Positions 9,062 through 20,553 of a DNA stretch of 64,000 nucleotides are shown one piece after another. The position numbers and the translations under genes were made by a program. The notes beneath the pieces are model-generated. The model saw only the letters and a list, made by a program, of their open reading frames with translations, did not search any database and was not told the DNA's origin. Source of the DNA: Diplonema papillatum (Eukaryota > Euglenozoa > Diplonemea > Diplonemida > Diplonemidae); the NCBI GenBank assembly GCA_030068145.1, contig JAPJBO010000144.1, positions 186,001 to 250,000 on the forward strand, in the 5' to 3' direction. Numbering within the stretch: position 1 is the first letter of the stretch; every line of letters starts with the position of its first letter.

Positions 9062-10712
9062 TTTTTGTTGTTTGTCGCCTTGCGACGCCGGGGGGATGCT
9101 TCCGTGTTCCTCATGTGGGGGAACACACCATCTCCGCCTTCAGCAACGCGTGAGTCATGGCTAGGGTCCGGTCTGGACCCTTCCTGTCTGTGTGCATTCA
9201 CCGAGACTCAAGAACCATTCGTGTCACTGTTCCCGCCTACCCCCAGCTTATCTTCACCCCCTTTGCTGGCGAACAGAAAGGGTCATCATAAAGAAAAGGG
9301 CAAAGTGTTTCTGCGACCCTCCCAAAAATGGCGAACGGACCCCCTTAAAAATAGGAAGGGCGACGGATCCTGATGCCGTAGTAGTTGTAGTCGATAAAAC
9401 ACCGCAAAGACGTTCACGAAAAATATTAGTTCTCTAGCTTTTTTTGGGGATGAGCCAATGGTCGAATGTCTTCATACACCAAAAACTTTAACTCTAAAAA
9501 ACTCCTATATTTAAAAAGTGTGGCGGTCGCCGAAACCCTTTGCCGCAAAGATTGAAAAGCCACCCCCTCCCCATCTCTCCCTTCCTGTACTAGAGACACA
9601 AGCTTCGTATGCTTTCTTCACCGCTTTCTGTTTTCTCCTCTTTCCTTTTTTCATTAGTTGACACTCTCTCCCTCCCCCTTAGAATCAAGGCTGAAGCGAA
9701 ATGAGGGGCAAAGATCCTACCTTTCCTTTCTTTAGCGTGAAAACGCGAAAGACGGTTAGAGCGTGATGACAACGCTCCCGTCTTCCAAGTACTGTCCTGG
9801 TATTGGTGCCACTTTGTCTCCAGATTTCACGCAGCATGAGTATCCGCTGCACACCACCAGGTTGGAGCCCTCTCTCCTGTATCCCGAACGCAACCCGTGG
9901 TGAAGCGACACTTTTTGCACCAAATACCACCACCGGACAAAATTTGCCCCTCCCAAAACTGAAGCCAGGTGTAAACAAACATACCTCCCACTCACCGCCC
10001 CCCCCCCCCTTTCCTGACCATTCCAATTTCTTTTTGTTTTCCTTTAACTACATGTTCCTTTTTCTGTTCAGTTTTACCGTTCGAGCACTCAGAAGTCCTT
10101 TCGAGCTTTGGCGCCAGTGACCGGATGGAACGGCCGCTGCTGCTGCTGCTGCAGTGCTAGCTGATCTTGTTTTTTTGGAGGCTCATGGTAACGAACGCGG
10201 TGCCATAAGAGACGGTTGACAGCGTATCGTGTACCTGTCAACTTGGGATGAGAACAACACGTCCTACGAATGCCGCTGCCGTTACAGAAGCTTCCACTAG
10301 CAACGCAGCGAAATGCCCTTCGTCCAGGATGGCAGTCCATGGGGTTCCATGGGTGTCCACAGAGCCCACATTGGTGTCTTTGCACTCACCCATCATTTCG
10401 GATGCTCTGCACTCCCCTCCTCCTCTCCTCTGAGATTTAAGAGGGTCTCAGGTCGCCCAAATAGCCCTTTCGGCATTGTCTCTCTCTCTCTCTCTTTCTC
10501 TCAGTTTTTTCACGCAATGTGAACACTCGCTCGCTGTCGGGTCGAGTGTCCGTGAAAGTGCACCATTTTTGGTCCGTTTTGCTTCCCCTCCCTTGTGAGA
10601 GCCAGAGCGAGAAGTAGGATGGCCAACCCCCCCTTGGCGCCAGGGATTATCCTGCATGGTTAAAAAAAGGTTTCTTCACCAAAAAGAAGTTCTCTCAAAA
10701 CAGGCCGGTTAT
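9062..10712. other. Intergenic, no gene seen
   Basis: Low-complexity T- and C-rich patches (for example near 9650 and 10000) and a TC microsatellite at 10480-10500. No open frame here has the GC-rich codon character of the other exons. A GCTGCTGCTGCTGCTG patch near 10137 is a short trinucleotide repeat. Confidence 0.35.
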
Positions 10713-10848
10713 ATAAGCACCTGCTTTGTAGGAAATGCTTGAGGAGACTGCCAGTTGCGATAGATCAAAGGAGGTAAATGTGCTGTAGCCCACACGAAAC
10801 ACAGGTAAATCTGGGTTTAGTGGCGGGCGTAAGCGTTCAACAAACAGG
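10713..10848 (-). mobile_element. Interspersed repeat family R1 (copy, minus orientation)
   Basis: It contains the R1 landmarks in reverse: AAGCACCTGCTTTGTAGGAA, then CAAAGGAGGTAAATGTGCTG, CACACGAAACACAGGTAAAT and GGGCGTAAGCGTTCAACAAA. Full copies elsewhere show ends that read as inverted repeats of ATACTCGAGG. This copy lacks the outer left part. Confidence 0.65.
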
Positions 10849-12834
10849 AGTTTCTGGTGAAAACTTTTTGTGCTTGCAAGGCCAGTGACACGGAGGCGAG
10901 AGGACCCGCAAAACCCCTCCACAACAAAGTGGCGAAGCAGCAACACGCCCACGAAGGTCGCGTACCAGGCTTACGGGTCATTAAAAAAACCTCGCCCAAC
11001 GTGGAAAAAAAAAAAATCCTTCCGGCCATGCTACGGACTTTTTACCATGGTTTTCCCGAATTTCGGGGATTAGAATAATCCCTGCTTGGCGCGTCCTAAA
11101 AGAAAAGAAAAGTGAAGACCGACAAAGTCGAGTAACGAATCCGCGGCTCATAGGATTGGCTTGTTGCCAGCCAATCCCACGAGTCATCACCTGACGTACG
11201 CAGACGAGCTCAATGCCGTCGTTGCTATCGGCAGGAGTTGACGGGCGTCCCGAGCTTTTTAGCCACACAGTTGCAGGCGGGAGGGCTTCAGTCGATGTAC
11301 TCAACGTTGTTGCCAGGTCCCAGGTCTCTCCCCAGGTTCTTTTCGTGCGCTGCAAGGCTGCCCAGCAGAGTTTTCCGGCTTTCCCATCCGGCCCGAATAC
11401 AGCTTTCATTTCGGCGACGATGATCGAACGAGTCTTTTTGTGGTGTCCAGCGGCGTTGTAACAGATACGCGCATACCCCCTTCCCCCCAAGCTGCGGCTC
11501 GACTATTCTTCGTACAGGACACCCGTACTGAAGAAATCCCGTCCGTGGGCAACATTTGCACACGAACCGTCAGACGAAGCCAACGCAGGAGCACGATGAC
11601 GGGGTCCCCACCACAGTGAGGAACATCCACCTTTTTTTTCTTTTTTTACCTTCGTCCTTTTTCACCATATTTTCCACAAAACTTGTGCAAAAATCAATGA
11701 AGCCGAGTGCAGTAAAATCAACGGCTTTTGGCCAGGTGCTTGCGGCACGTCCAAAAGCTGTACAAGACAAACACCGGTCGAAGCCGCCCGACCGACGACG
11801 AAGGTACTCACTCCACGTGGTAACCACCACCTTGGACACAACGCGAAGCGAGTTAGAGAAAGTCCAATTGCCGAAAAGTCACCTGGAGGCATCCCGCACC
11901 CAGATTGTCCAGCGAACCATCCCTCTGAAAAGGGGTCCCTGCGTCAACATGGGACTGCAGGCTCCTCTCGGGAGCTTTCTTCTCGTGTCGCGGAAGATCG
12001 AAGAACTTTGTTCTTCCGATGGCGGCAAAAGCGGGGAGAGGGGCCAGGCTGGCTTGGCAGACTACGACTAGCAGCACCTCCCTGTCGATGGCCGAACAAA
12101 AAAGAAGAACCCTCGTATTTCCGCGTCCCTTGCTCGCTAAGTCTTGAGGACAGGGTCACGATGGCGGACACACGAGAGTCATTGCTTGGCTATGCTACGT
12201 TTGCATCACAGCAGCGGCGGACGGATACGAGGAGAGTATGAATCCCCACCCCCACTACGTCCCAGCGAAAGTCCTTCGGGGGTTGCGTTTGTGTTTCTAC
12301 CTCTTCTATTTCTTGCTCTCGTCCGTGATCATCGGAAGCGCTTTTGTCTTAGGCCATTGGTTGGTACTTTTCTCGTTCTTCCCTCCCGAGCATGCCAATG
12401 GGATCGAACCGCGCAATCGGACGATGGCCACGGCTTCGGATTAGCCCAGAGGTCGCAACACTGCCAGGCACGGCGACCACACAGTTTTTGCGAAACTTTT
12501 TTGCGGCAACCAATTTCTGCTTCCCCGGAGACAGTATTCGTTACAGCTAAAAAAACGTTGGCAGCGGTTTAACCAGAACACGTAGGTTAAATCGCACAAA
12601 CAAAACACTTGCACGCAGCAAAAGCTGGCTTCATAGCGTGGCACTTGAAGACAACGATCTTTCAGCACCACCTAACGATCCGAGGGATGAAGTTTGCATG
12701 TGACAGCAAGTGTGCATATAGGTGACGCCCAGCCTCAGAAGCTGAGCGACTGCAGATAAGACAGCTATGTGAGTCTGGTCTCCAGACAGCTGCTCGTAGC
12801 CAGGGCTCGGCGGCGCGGGGGTGGGGAAGACAGG
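10849..12834. other. Intergenic, no supported gene
   Basis: A minus-strand frame at 10981-11490 has a moderately protein-like segment (about 11150-11430), but no start context, homology or duplicate supports it. Nothing else stands out. The end of the interval (12725-12740) carries CCCAGCCTCAGAAGCTGAG, an isolated terminus of repeat family R3. Confidence 0.3.
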
Positions 12835-12916
12835 CACAAGCCGTCCATCCAGACCGTGGCCAATCGACAGCTCCAAGCAGTTCTATGCACCTCCAGGAGA
12901 TGGGGATGGACCTGAT
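12835..12916. repeat. Fragment of palindromic repeat family R2
   Basis: CACCTCCAGGAGATGGGGAT, then GGACC, corresponds in reverse to the R2 arm found at 30716, 38372, 40022 and 41228. It lies directly against the Helitron-derived segment. Confidence 0.4.
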
Positions 12917-13147
12917 GATGAGGGGAGTACTGTGCACGCTAGGAAACAACATCACCCTGAAAAATCAAGCGACAACACAAGCAATACCACAAAGGCTGCA
13001 GTTCCAGAGTCTGAAGATGAACAAGAAGTATGGAACAGCTGAAGAATTGCGGGATATGGCAAGGGACTCGGAAACACTGAAAAGCCAAGGTTACACGCCT
13101 CACGGGGGAGTACGAAAGGGGTTACAGAGCTAGGATGCAAGCTTTGA

Positions 13148-13432
13148 ATGATGCTCCTTGCCCTCCGTGCCAGAATGGGGTGCCCAGATTATTTTTACAC
13201 AGTCACAGCGGATCCGGGGTGGGAAGACATCCAGAAGAACCTTTGCAGAGGGGAAAGCCCAAAGCACCGACCTGACCTGGTGCATCGTGTTTTCAACTCG
13301 AAGATGGAAGCCATAAAAACAGAGATCAAGAATGGAGCACTTTCACTCCCACAGAGACCGGTTCCACAACACAGTGGGCTCCGCATTCCTGTCTTCGTAG
13401 GTCTAGTGCGTAGTGCAGACCAGGTTTCATAG
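13148..13432 (+). pseudogene. Helitron helicase-like N domain fragment
   Basis: The 94-residue frame contains a stretch typical of the Helitron_like_N region that precedes the Rep nuclease in RepHel proteins: ARMGCPDYFYTVTADPGW (FxTxTxxPxW in the family) and HRPDLVHRVFNSKMEAI (DRPDLVxRVF in the family). Helitrons are rolling-circle DNA transposons. The HUH and YxxxY motifs of the nuclease and all helicase motifs are missing, so this is a remnant. The frame 12885-13133, in another phase just upstream, may be an earlier part of the same degraded protein. Confidence 0.7.
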
Positions 13433-13822
13433 GAAATTAAAGCGGATCGCACGCATTGCGGGAAGGTAGAACCTTACCAAGTTTGAGGCTCTGGTGACGG
13501 AGAGCATGCGAGGCAGGCATTGTACCGTCTAAACATTCAACTAAGATTTCTCCCTTCTTTTCTTTTACGGTCTTTTTCGAAGACGTAATGTTCTCGTCAT
13601 CAAGCATGCATGCAGTGAAAGAGTGCGTACAGTAGTGAGTAGAGAAGAGAACGAGAGAAGTTGGCGGTAGCACAAACTACCGGGCCAGCGGAGACCGCCG
13701 CAAAAATATTTCTTACTTTTCCTTATCCCTCAAAACCAGCACCAACAACAACGACCCCCCCCGCAGGAACGGCACGAGAGCCTGAAGGCATTCGGTCGTA
13801 GTTGGGAAAACCAGCCCAGAAG

Positions 13823-14245
13823 ATGGGCGCAAATGCGAGCTACGAAGCCGACACCGAGCCCACGGAGGCACCGGCATCTCCGCAGAAAGCGATGTCCGTC
13901 GAGAGCCTGGACAACCACCCCGCGCCCGTCGAAATTGAAATGGGCCCCCCGCCCGTCAGCGCTGCCGAGGTCGAAGCCGCGAAGGACATCAAACTCCTCC
14001 GCGCGGCCATGGAGCACCAGAGCCAGCTCATGCGGCAGCGGCTGCTCGCGCTCGAGATCAACCAGAAGAAGCAGAAGCCGGCGCCCATCCACGCTCCGGG
14101 CGCCGACGTCGGCAAGCGGTGGGTCGGGCTTCTCACGGACGAACTGTGCCGCCGGGCGGGTGAGGAAACGACTTCGGAAGTACTCGGCGCACAGCTTGCC
14201 ATCGCCGTAAAGGAGCTCATCATGCAGTGCCCACCCGGCCAGTGA
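13823..14245 (+). CDS. Small acidic protein with myristoylation-like N-terminus
   Basis: A 140-residue single-exon protein starting at the first ATG. The N-terminus MGANASYE fits the N-myristoylation pattern (Gly2, small residue and Ser6), which would place the protein at a membrane or, in flagellates, at the flagellar membrane. Residues 10-50 are Pro/Glu-rich and probably disordered. Residues 48-86 (AAEVEAAKDIKLL through LLALEINQKKQK) look like a coiled-coil helix. Residues 97-135 (GKRWVGLLTDELCRRAGEE through AIAVKELI) may form a second helical segment. I recognise no family. Base composition is strongly coding-like. Three successive copies of the 3' end of this gene, the first being the gene's own, run downstream to about 14600. 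Confidence 0.65.
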   Translation: MGANASYEADTEPTEAPASPQKAMSVESLDNHPAPVEIEMGPPPVSAAEVEAAKDIKLLRAAMEHQSQLMRQRLLALEINQKKQKPAPIHAPGADVGKRWVGLLTDELCRRAGEETTSEVLGAQLAIAVKELIMQCPPGQ

Positions 14246-14382
14246 TGTTTCGGGGCTCCGCACCGTGATTTCCATGCCCGAACGCACGCGGCCGCATTTT
14301 CTGGTGCATTCTACTCGGTCGCCAAATGTCTAAGCCCGATAGATAACCGTCTGCCCGCTATCCGCGGAATAATGCCTTGCTT

Positions 14383-14600
14383 GCTATCGCCGTCAAGAGC
14401 TCATCATGCAGTGTCCACAGGGCCAGTGATGTTTCGGGCCTTCGCACCGTGATTTCCATGCCTGATTGCGAGTGGCAACGAGAATCCCAGCGTGCAGCCT
14501 TAGAAGCAGGCTCACTTTCCGCCAAGCAATGTCTTGCTTGCTATCGCCACCGGCCAGCGACCTTTTGGGCCTTCGCACCGTGATTTCCATGCCTGCGAAT
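14383..14600 (+). repeat. Two decaying tandem copies of the 13.8-kb gene tail
   Basis: The gene's last 45 bp and its 3' flank (TATCGCCGT...GAGCTCATCATGCAGTG... through CACCGTGATTTCCATGCC at 14263-14278) recur at 14383-14462 with a few substitutions and one indel. They recur again at 14540-14593, where the central part is deleted. Order and progressive erosion match the pattern behind other genes in the window. Confidence 0.75.
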
Positions 14601-15927
14601 AAGTTCTCAGGCTTGCTCGCAGCGTTCGTCCGAACAGACGATGACCGAGCTTCTGGACGCATTTCTTGCAAAGGTAGCGGCGGTCCACCATCGACGATAC
14701 GTTCTTATCTGTTCCGGTTCAAATTGTGAAGACAAAAACAGCTCCTCGCTGAAACGACAGTTTCGGAGTTCGAGGGTCGTCCTGAGAAAACGAACCGATC
14801 GTACTCAACGCTGAACGTGAAAAATGATGAGGCGGAAAGGGATCCCGCTCTTCTCGTGTACAGGGAATGACACTTCTGGGGGTTCCGACACGTTGGGTTC
14901 GTTTAACTTTTTCATGTCTGCCGTCGTTCCGGAAATGTTCAGTTCAAAACTACAGTACTGCCAAAGCAGGAAAAAAATGTTTGATGGCCTATGCGCTCGT
15001 TTCCCCCTGCCATTGGCGCAAGCAACCATGTTTTCTTCCCTAGCTTGGTGTTTTCTGGTTCGTGGGCGCGTTCGTAAAAAGCCGAAAGCTGGAGAACAAA
15101 CGGCATCACCACACGTTGGTTGCAGGAGCTGGTCTGCTCTCATTCCAGTGGGCTTCCGCCCAGCCGGCCACCACTTGGAAGGAGGCCGTCTCGGAGGAGT
15201 CTGGGTTGCCAAACGGGTTCAGGCTTTGCAAAAGTACAGCCGAGACTTCGTCACGAGAAGACGTCTCTCAAGTATCCGTGCAAAGAGCGACGATCCAGCG
15301 GCAGAACGAGAAGAGAGCACCTTCCAGCAGACTTTGGGGCTTGGCGCTGAAGATCGAGGCCGACGATTAGCATCAGCTGATCAAATGGTGACATCATTTT
15401 TTTATTTTTTTTTTTTTAACACAAGCGCCAGCTTGAAAGGAAATGCTCGACAAAAGCTGCCAGACAGAGAACCGAAGGATCCCAAGTGCTGTAACTACCG
15501 AACCACGTGTCGAACGGACGTGAGGTCATGCGGGTCTACCCCCACACGGCAAGACCGACAAGCACAACAGGCCAAAGTCCTGAGAGAGAAAACAACCCAC
15601 GGTGGTGAAGCGAAGAACAAAGGGCGGACGAGTACACGGGGTACCCGGGCGAAAGAGAACGCGACGCCTGGAGGGTGGTCACCGAAGGAGGAAGATCTCT
15701 CGCCTCCAGATCTGGCCACCTGAAAGGCCACTGCGTGGTCCTGGGGGTCCTGGATGGGGTAAGCGAAGAACAAATCAGATCGTGTTTGCTTTGTGTTTGC
15801 CCCTCGAATACGATCAAGCAAACCAACAATTCTTTTTCATCACCAGACATCAGAACGACGTGAAATCGTCGACCCCCCCACACAAAAGAACTCCCCCCTC
15901 CCGAAAGAACGACGCACTAGAAGGAGA
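14601..15927. other. Intergenic and upstream flank of the RNA polymerase gene
   Basis: No gene. A fragment of repeat R4 (GTTCCGGAAATGTTCAGTTC) lies near 14922. A T-rich run occurs at 15397-15418. The frame upstream of the polymerase ATG is open but has no ATG, so it is treated as 5' untranslated sequence. Confidence 0.4.
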
Positions 15928-18900
15928 ATGCCGCCACCGTCCGCCCTGCGCGGCCAATGTGTCCGCGCGTGCCTGGCAGGGCAGCGCCGCCTGCGGCGGG
16001 AGTACTCGATGCCGTCGATGGAGACGCGGAAGGAAAGCGAAGTGAACGTCTCGCAGTGGGTTGACTCGCTGCTGCTGACCCTGCAGCGGACCGAACTCGA
16101 AGAAGACGCCCCGCGGGCTGAGGACACGCCCAAGCCCGACCAGCGTTTGTCAGCCGGCGAGCTCAGCGAAGACGACGACACCTCGCTTTTGAACCGGTCC
16201 CAGCAAGCCATCGAAACGCTGCTTTCCAGGGACCCCGGTGCGGAGCAAACCCCCTCTGCCCTCACCCGCGAGCAGACCGACCAAGAAGAGCTGGAGCGAA
16301 TCTGGGCGGCGTCGGACGCGTTGCACAGCGGCGACGAGGCAGAAGACCCGCTGGCGGTGCCGGCCTGGAACCATCCAAGCCTCCGCCGGTCGATCACCGT
16401 CGCGAGCTTGGCGGAAGCCTTCGCGCCGGTGTTGGGTGGTCACATCGCCGGAATCGGGGAGGGCGATCCTGTGGCAGCCCGGATCATTCGGTCCGGGGAC
16501 CCGACGACCCTTCGCGTGCTCATGGAGCGCATCACCGAGGCCTCGAAGCAAGAAGCCGACCGGTCGAAATCGGAGAAAAAACGCGGGAAGCCGGGGCAGC
16601 CGGCGCCGAAGCTCGTGCTGTCGAGCCTCGTCACGAAGGAAGCCCAGAGCAAGCGGCCGGTGGACGACCTGGGGTCCGCCGATCGGGACCGGGAGGAAGT
16701 GCCCACCGAGGACACGACACTCGCGTGCGCGAGCGTCGAAGGCATCGCGGCGCTGGTCGCCCGGCACGCCGTCAGCGGCCTCGCCGCCGGGGCCGCGGCT
16801 CCGGGGAACACCGCGATCAAGAACGCGAAGCGCGCCGACACCCGCGACCCGCTCCACCGCAAGTACTTCACCCTCCCCGCCGAAAAGCACGCCGCCGCGG
16901 GCGCCGCCGCGGCCGTGCCGGCCGCCGCCCCGGGCCGGGCCGGGCTCGCCGAGGTGCCCCACGACGCGTGCGAATCGCCGCAGTTCGTCGCACTTTGCTC
17001 GGCGCTCGTGCAGGAGCACACCCGCCGGCACTCGTGGGACGCCTTCGTCGGCCGCGCCGCCGGAGGCGGCGGCGGCGGCGGCGAGGAGCTGGTGTTCACG
17101 ATGCGCGACGAGTCCTACACACTCCGCGCAGCTTCCGGGCAGTTGCGGTCGGCGGTGCAGCTGGTGGAGGGCGAGCACGGCGTCGAAGTGTACTACCGGC
17201 TGCTGACGGGCAAGCCGCTGACCAACAAGGTCCTGTTGAACGGCGCGCTGCGCCGGCGGACGCAGTCGACCCGGAACCAGTCGTGCTGGACGCGGGCCCA
17301 CTGCAAGGCCCTCGCCTTGCAGCTCGCCATCCGCCACGAAGTCGACGACGCCGCCACCGAAGCCGCCAGAGTCGGCCCCCGCGCTTACTTCGAGCAGCAC
17401 GTCGCGGCCGAGGTGGCCGCGGCCGTCGCCCGGTGCGACCTGCCCGAGACAGCCGTCCCCGTCGTGCTGCAGAGCGTCCAGCGGGCGGCGCTCTTCGCGC
17501 GGGAGACCGGCCGGCACCCGGACGACGCGTACTGCCGGGTGAAGTCCCTGCTGAAGGTTATCGCGCGGCACCTGCAGGAGCAGGAGCAGGCCGTCGCGTT
17601 AAAGCACCCGCCGGTGAACGCGAAGAAGAAGGACCGAACGTCCATCTTCCAAAAGCTTATGGACGCCATCAACGTCGAGCGGAGCACAGCGGCCCCCGTC
17701 CAGCACCGGCACTACGTCGCCGCGGGGACAATCGTCGAATTGTTCACCAGAGTGTCCCTCGCAGACGCACGCCCCTTCACCCTCTGCACACTCGACGAGG
17801 TCACCCACGGCTCCGTGCCGAAGTCAGTCGTCGCGCTGCGAGGGGACACGACCGTTATTGGGCACCTCTCGCACAGCAAGTCGAAGACGTTTCTCGTTTC
17901 AGACTTCCCGCCGATGCTTTGCCCGCCGTGCTCGTGGTCGGACACCCGGCCCAACCCGTCTGGGGGCGGCCGCAAGCTGCGTTCCCCGTACCGCACGCTC
18001 ATGGCGGAGATGGTGCGCCCCTCGGAACGCACCGCGTGGCTCACCCGGGGCCTCGTGTCTTGCACTTGGCCCGCCCTCACGCTGTCGCCGCTCGTCACAT
18101 CCCTCAACTTCATCGGGCGGGTCGAATGGCGCCTCAGCAACGTCGCCGTCCACCACCTGCAATGGGTGAAGCGAAGCGGAGCCGACTTCGGAGACAGCCT
18201 CAAAGGGGACTGGGTGCCGGAGCCGCCGCCGCCGCCGCTGTACCACACGCGGAAAGCGCAGATCCGGCACATGTACCAGGCCGAAGCGCACGTCGTCAAG
18301 GCGACGCAGCGCCGGTCCGCCATCGAAACGTCCGCGAAGATGTCGCAGCTGATGGACAAGTTCAGCAACAGGACCCTCCACCTCCCGTGCAACGTCGACT
18401 TCCGCGGGCGGGCGTACCCCATGCACGCGGGGTTGAACTACCAGGCGTCGGACTCTGTTCGGACGCTGCTCGAATTCAAGAACAAAAAGCCGCTCGGAGT
18501 CCGCGGGCTTTACCACCTCAAAATCCACGCCGCGAACCTCATGGGGCGCGACAAGGCGTCGTTCGACGAGCGGATAGCGTTCTGCGACGAAAACATCGAG
18601 AAGATCGTCGACTCGAAGAACCGGCCGCACGCGCCGGACGCCTTCTGGCGCTCGGCGGACAAGCCGCTCCTCGGGTACACCGTCCTCTGCGAGCTGGCGA
18701 ACGCGTTCGAGCATTCGCGGGGGCCGGCGTTTTACGAGACTTCGACGCCCATCCACGTCGACGGCAGCTGCAACGGGCTGCAGCACTACAGCGCGATGTC
18801 GCTCGACCCGAAGGGCGCGGCGACGGCGAACTTGTCGAAGAAGGCGACGAACGAAAAACCGAGCGACGTGTACACGACCGTCCTGGACCAGGTCAAGGTG

Positions 18901-19194
18901 CTGAACCTCGAGATCATCGAAGGCGGCGGCAACGACGCGCTCCTCGCGGAACGGGTGCACTCGCAGCTGAAGCGGAAAACGGTGAAGCAAAGCGTCATGA
19001 CCAACGTGTACGGCGTGACGCAGTCCGGCATGCGGGAGCAAGTCCGGTCGCAGCTCGTCTCGCAAATGCAAGACGACATCAACCCTCCAACCATCGCCGA
19101 GTTGAAGCAGATGTCTGCCCACGTCGTGAAGCTCATCGACAAGTCTCTCTCGAACGTCTTCAAAGGCGCGATAGAGGTGCAACGCTGGTTTTCG
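15928..19194 (+). CDS. Mitochondrial T7-type RNA polymerase, large 5' exon
   Basis: Single-subunit (T7-like) DNA-dependent RNA polymerase that transcribes mitochondrial DNA. I start at the first in-frame ATG. The N-terminus is Arg-rich without acidic residues until about residue 27 (CVRACLAGQRRLRREYS), as a mitochondrial targeting peptide should be. A long Ala/Arg-rich N-terminal extension follows. The polymerase core is visible from the proline-rich CPPCSWSD region onwards, with the DFRGRAYP motif at Asp824. Palm motif A is VDGSCNGLQHYSA with metal-binding Asp945. The O-helix KTVKQSVMTNVYGVT carries Lys1020 and Tyr1028 (T7 Lys631 and Tyr639 positions). The exon ends after IEVQRWFS at a GT donor (GTGCGC), phase 0. 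The second catalytic Asp (motif C) is absent here and lies in the exon at 24030. Open frames on other strands are shadows of its GC-rich codons. Confidence 0.9.
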
Positions 19195-19352
19195 GTGCGC
19201 CGACTTTCTTCCAACTTTTTTTGTGTTCGTATAAGACGTTAGTCTGCTACCAATTAACCGACTGAAAACATGCTGTGGTAAAGAACTTCTCTATCCCACA
19301 CCATCGCTCGCGCTCTTGCTTACGCACCCTCACCGCCTTGCTTTCCGTGTCC

Positions 19353-19394
19353 TGGGGCGCGAGGATAATATGCGACAAGCGCGGCTCTCAGAGC
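19353..19394 (+). CDS. Possible small internal exon of the RNA polymerase
   Basis: The family needs about 25 residues between the RWFS end of the first exon and GLPVAQPY of the last. In the frame starting at 19353 the sequence reads WGARIICDKRGSQ. If placed directly after RWFS it reproduces the spacing of the conserved W-L-x-x-(S/C)-A-R-x-I block of this family. The difficulty is that no AG precedes 19353, so a canonical 3' splice site is missing; the only nearby AG, at 19361-19362, lies inside the motif. The right end is also undefined. It may be a non-canonical intron, or a coincidence. Confidence 0.3.
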
Positions 19395-19545
19395 CTACTT
19401 GTTCTTCACGTTCAAGGGCTTATCCGCCCCCTTGGCGGTAGTACCAGCCACTACCTCCCGCTTTTCTGCGGGGGTGCTCGTACACCACAAAAATGATAGG
19501 AAACGAGCTGAGAGTTCACCCTGCACTCAGTTGGTGCTTGTTGAC

Positions 19546-19595
19546 CATGTTTGAGCCGGTCCATCCCCTCTTGATAGACCGTGATAGACCGATGT
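19546..19595. repeat. Short R2 repeat copy in the intron
   Basis: TTGAGCCGGTCCATCCCC, followed by TTGATAGACCGTGATAGACC, matches the outer arm and the inner repeat of R2 elements at 27920 and 30850. The internal portion of the element is missing. Confidence 0.5.
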
Positions 19596-19661
19596 TGAGT
19601 GCAGTGCGCACTCTGTCGGCAACGCTGACTGCGCTCTCGCCAGCAGTTGTTAGAGATATGA

Positions 19662-20530
19662 GACGATGCCAAACCCCCCCCAGGCATCTTGTTAAGAACC
19701 ATCCATCCATCCATCAGCCGGCTGACCCCCCCCCCCCCCCTCAGGCTATTTTCACTGTGGAGGGGGGAGACGCTACCTGTCACACTCTAAGGTGGTCACC
19801 ACGGTGGGCGGTCAGAAAAAAAAAAATTTTTTTTTGCCCCAAATACCCCAAATACCACACTTTGGAAAATTTTTGTGGGCCCACTTTTGGCAGGGAATTT
19901 TGACCATTTCACCTTAGAGAATTTGACCACCCAGCCTCCAAGGCAACTGCACTGTAGAGGGGGGGGGGGGGGGGGGTCTGGTTTATCCGGCCATCCGGCC
20001 AAAGTGGCTGATCCTTAACAAGAGCGCTGCCCCCCCCCCCCTTTGCACTAATAAAATATTTTTTGACGTCACTCCATACTGGCCCCGAACCCCCATCTGT
20101 GTGGCCCAAAACGGGTCCCAAACGGTTTTTGACGGGCTGAGTCGAGGTAAAGGGGTCTCTGAAGGCCCACGAATGGGCCCAGGTGGGCCCAGGTGGGCCC
20201 CGGAGCGGGCTCTCAGTGCGAGGGGGTGTGCCCCCAAAATGGGGTCATTTTCAAAGCCTCGCCACTACTCAAGCTAGTCAAACACCTTCTGGCCTCCAGC
20301 GGGAAACCCAGACTACACAACGACAAGATCGGCTGTGTTCCGCTGTAGATAGCCACCAGCGGGTCCTCTTGAAGCCGAAGAGTGTTCTCAGGGGTCACAG
20401 ATAGCCCTACTTGGCCACCCCGCCTGCAGCGCCTGCAGTGGGCAGGCACACATTGTAAATAGAGTGGGTGCAGCAGGTGCACCCTGCCTTTACCAGCAGT
20501 ACTAATTAAGAATACAGGTTGACCCAGGAA
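19662..20530 (+). repeat. Left terminal inverted repeat of the transposon
   Basis: Reverse complement of 22490-23312 with scattered substitutions and differing homopolymer lengths. Shared blocks include CCATCCATCCATCAGCCGG, GGCCATCCGGCCAAAGTGGC and, near the inner end, GTGGGCAGGCACAC. Open frames inside both arms (for example 19796-20002 on minus and 22965-23186 on plus) are mirror images of each other and are not treated as genes. Confidence 0.85.
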
Positions 20531-20553
20531 AACGGAAACTAAGAGAGGGGAAA

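Noticed and set aside
10981..11490. 169-codon minus-strand frame
   Set aside because: No start context, family or duplicate; ends in homopolymer-derived residues.
16150..17571. Long minus-strand frame opposite the RNA polymerase
   Set aside because: GC-rich third positions of the sense gene remove antisense stops; the sense strand carries the polymerase motifs.
19796..20002. Small frames inside both transposon arms
   Set aside because: Mirror images of each other produced by the inverted repeats and rich in homopolymer translation.
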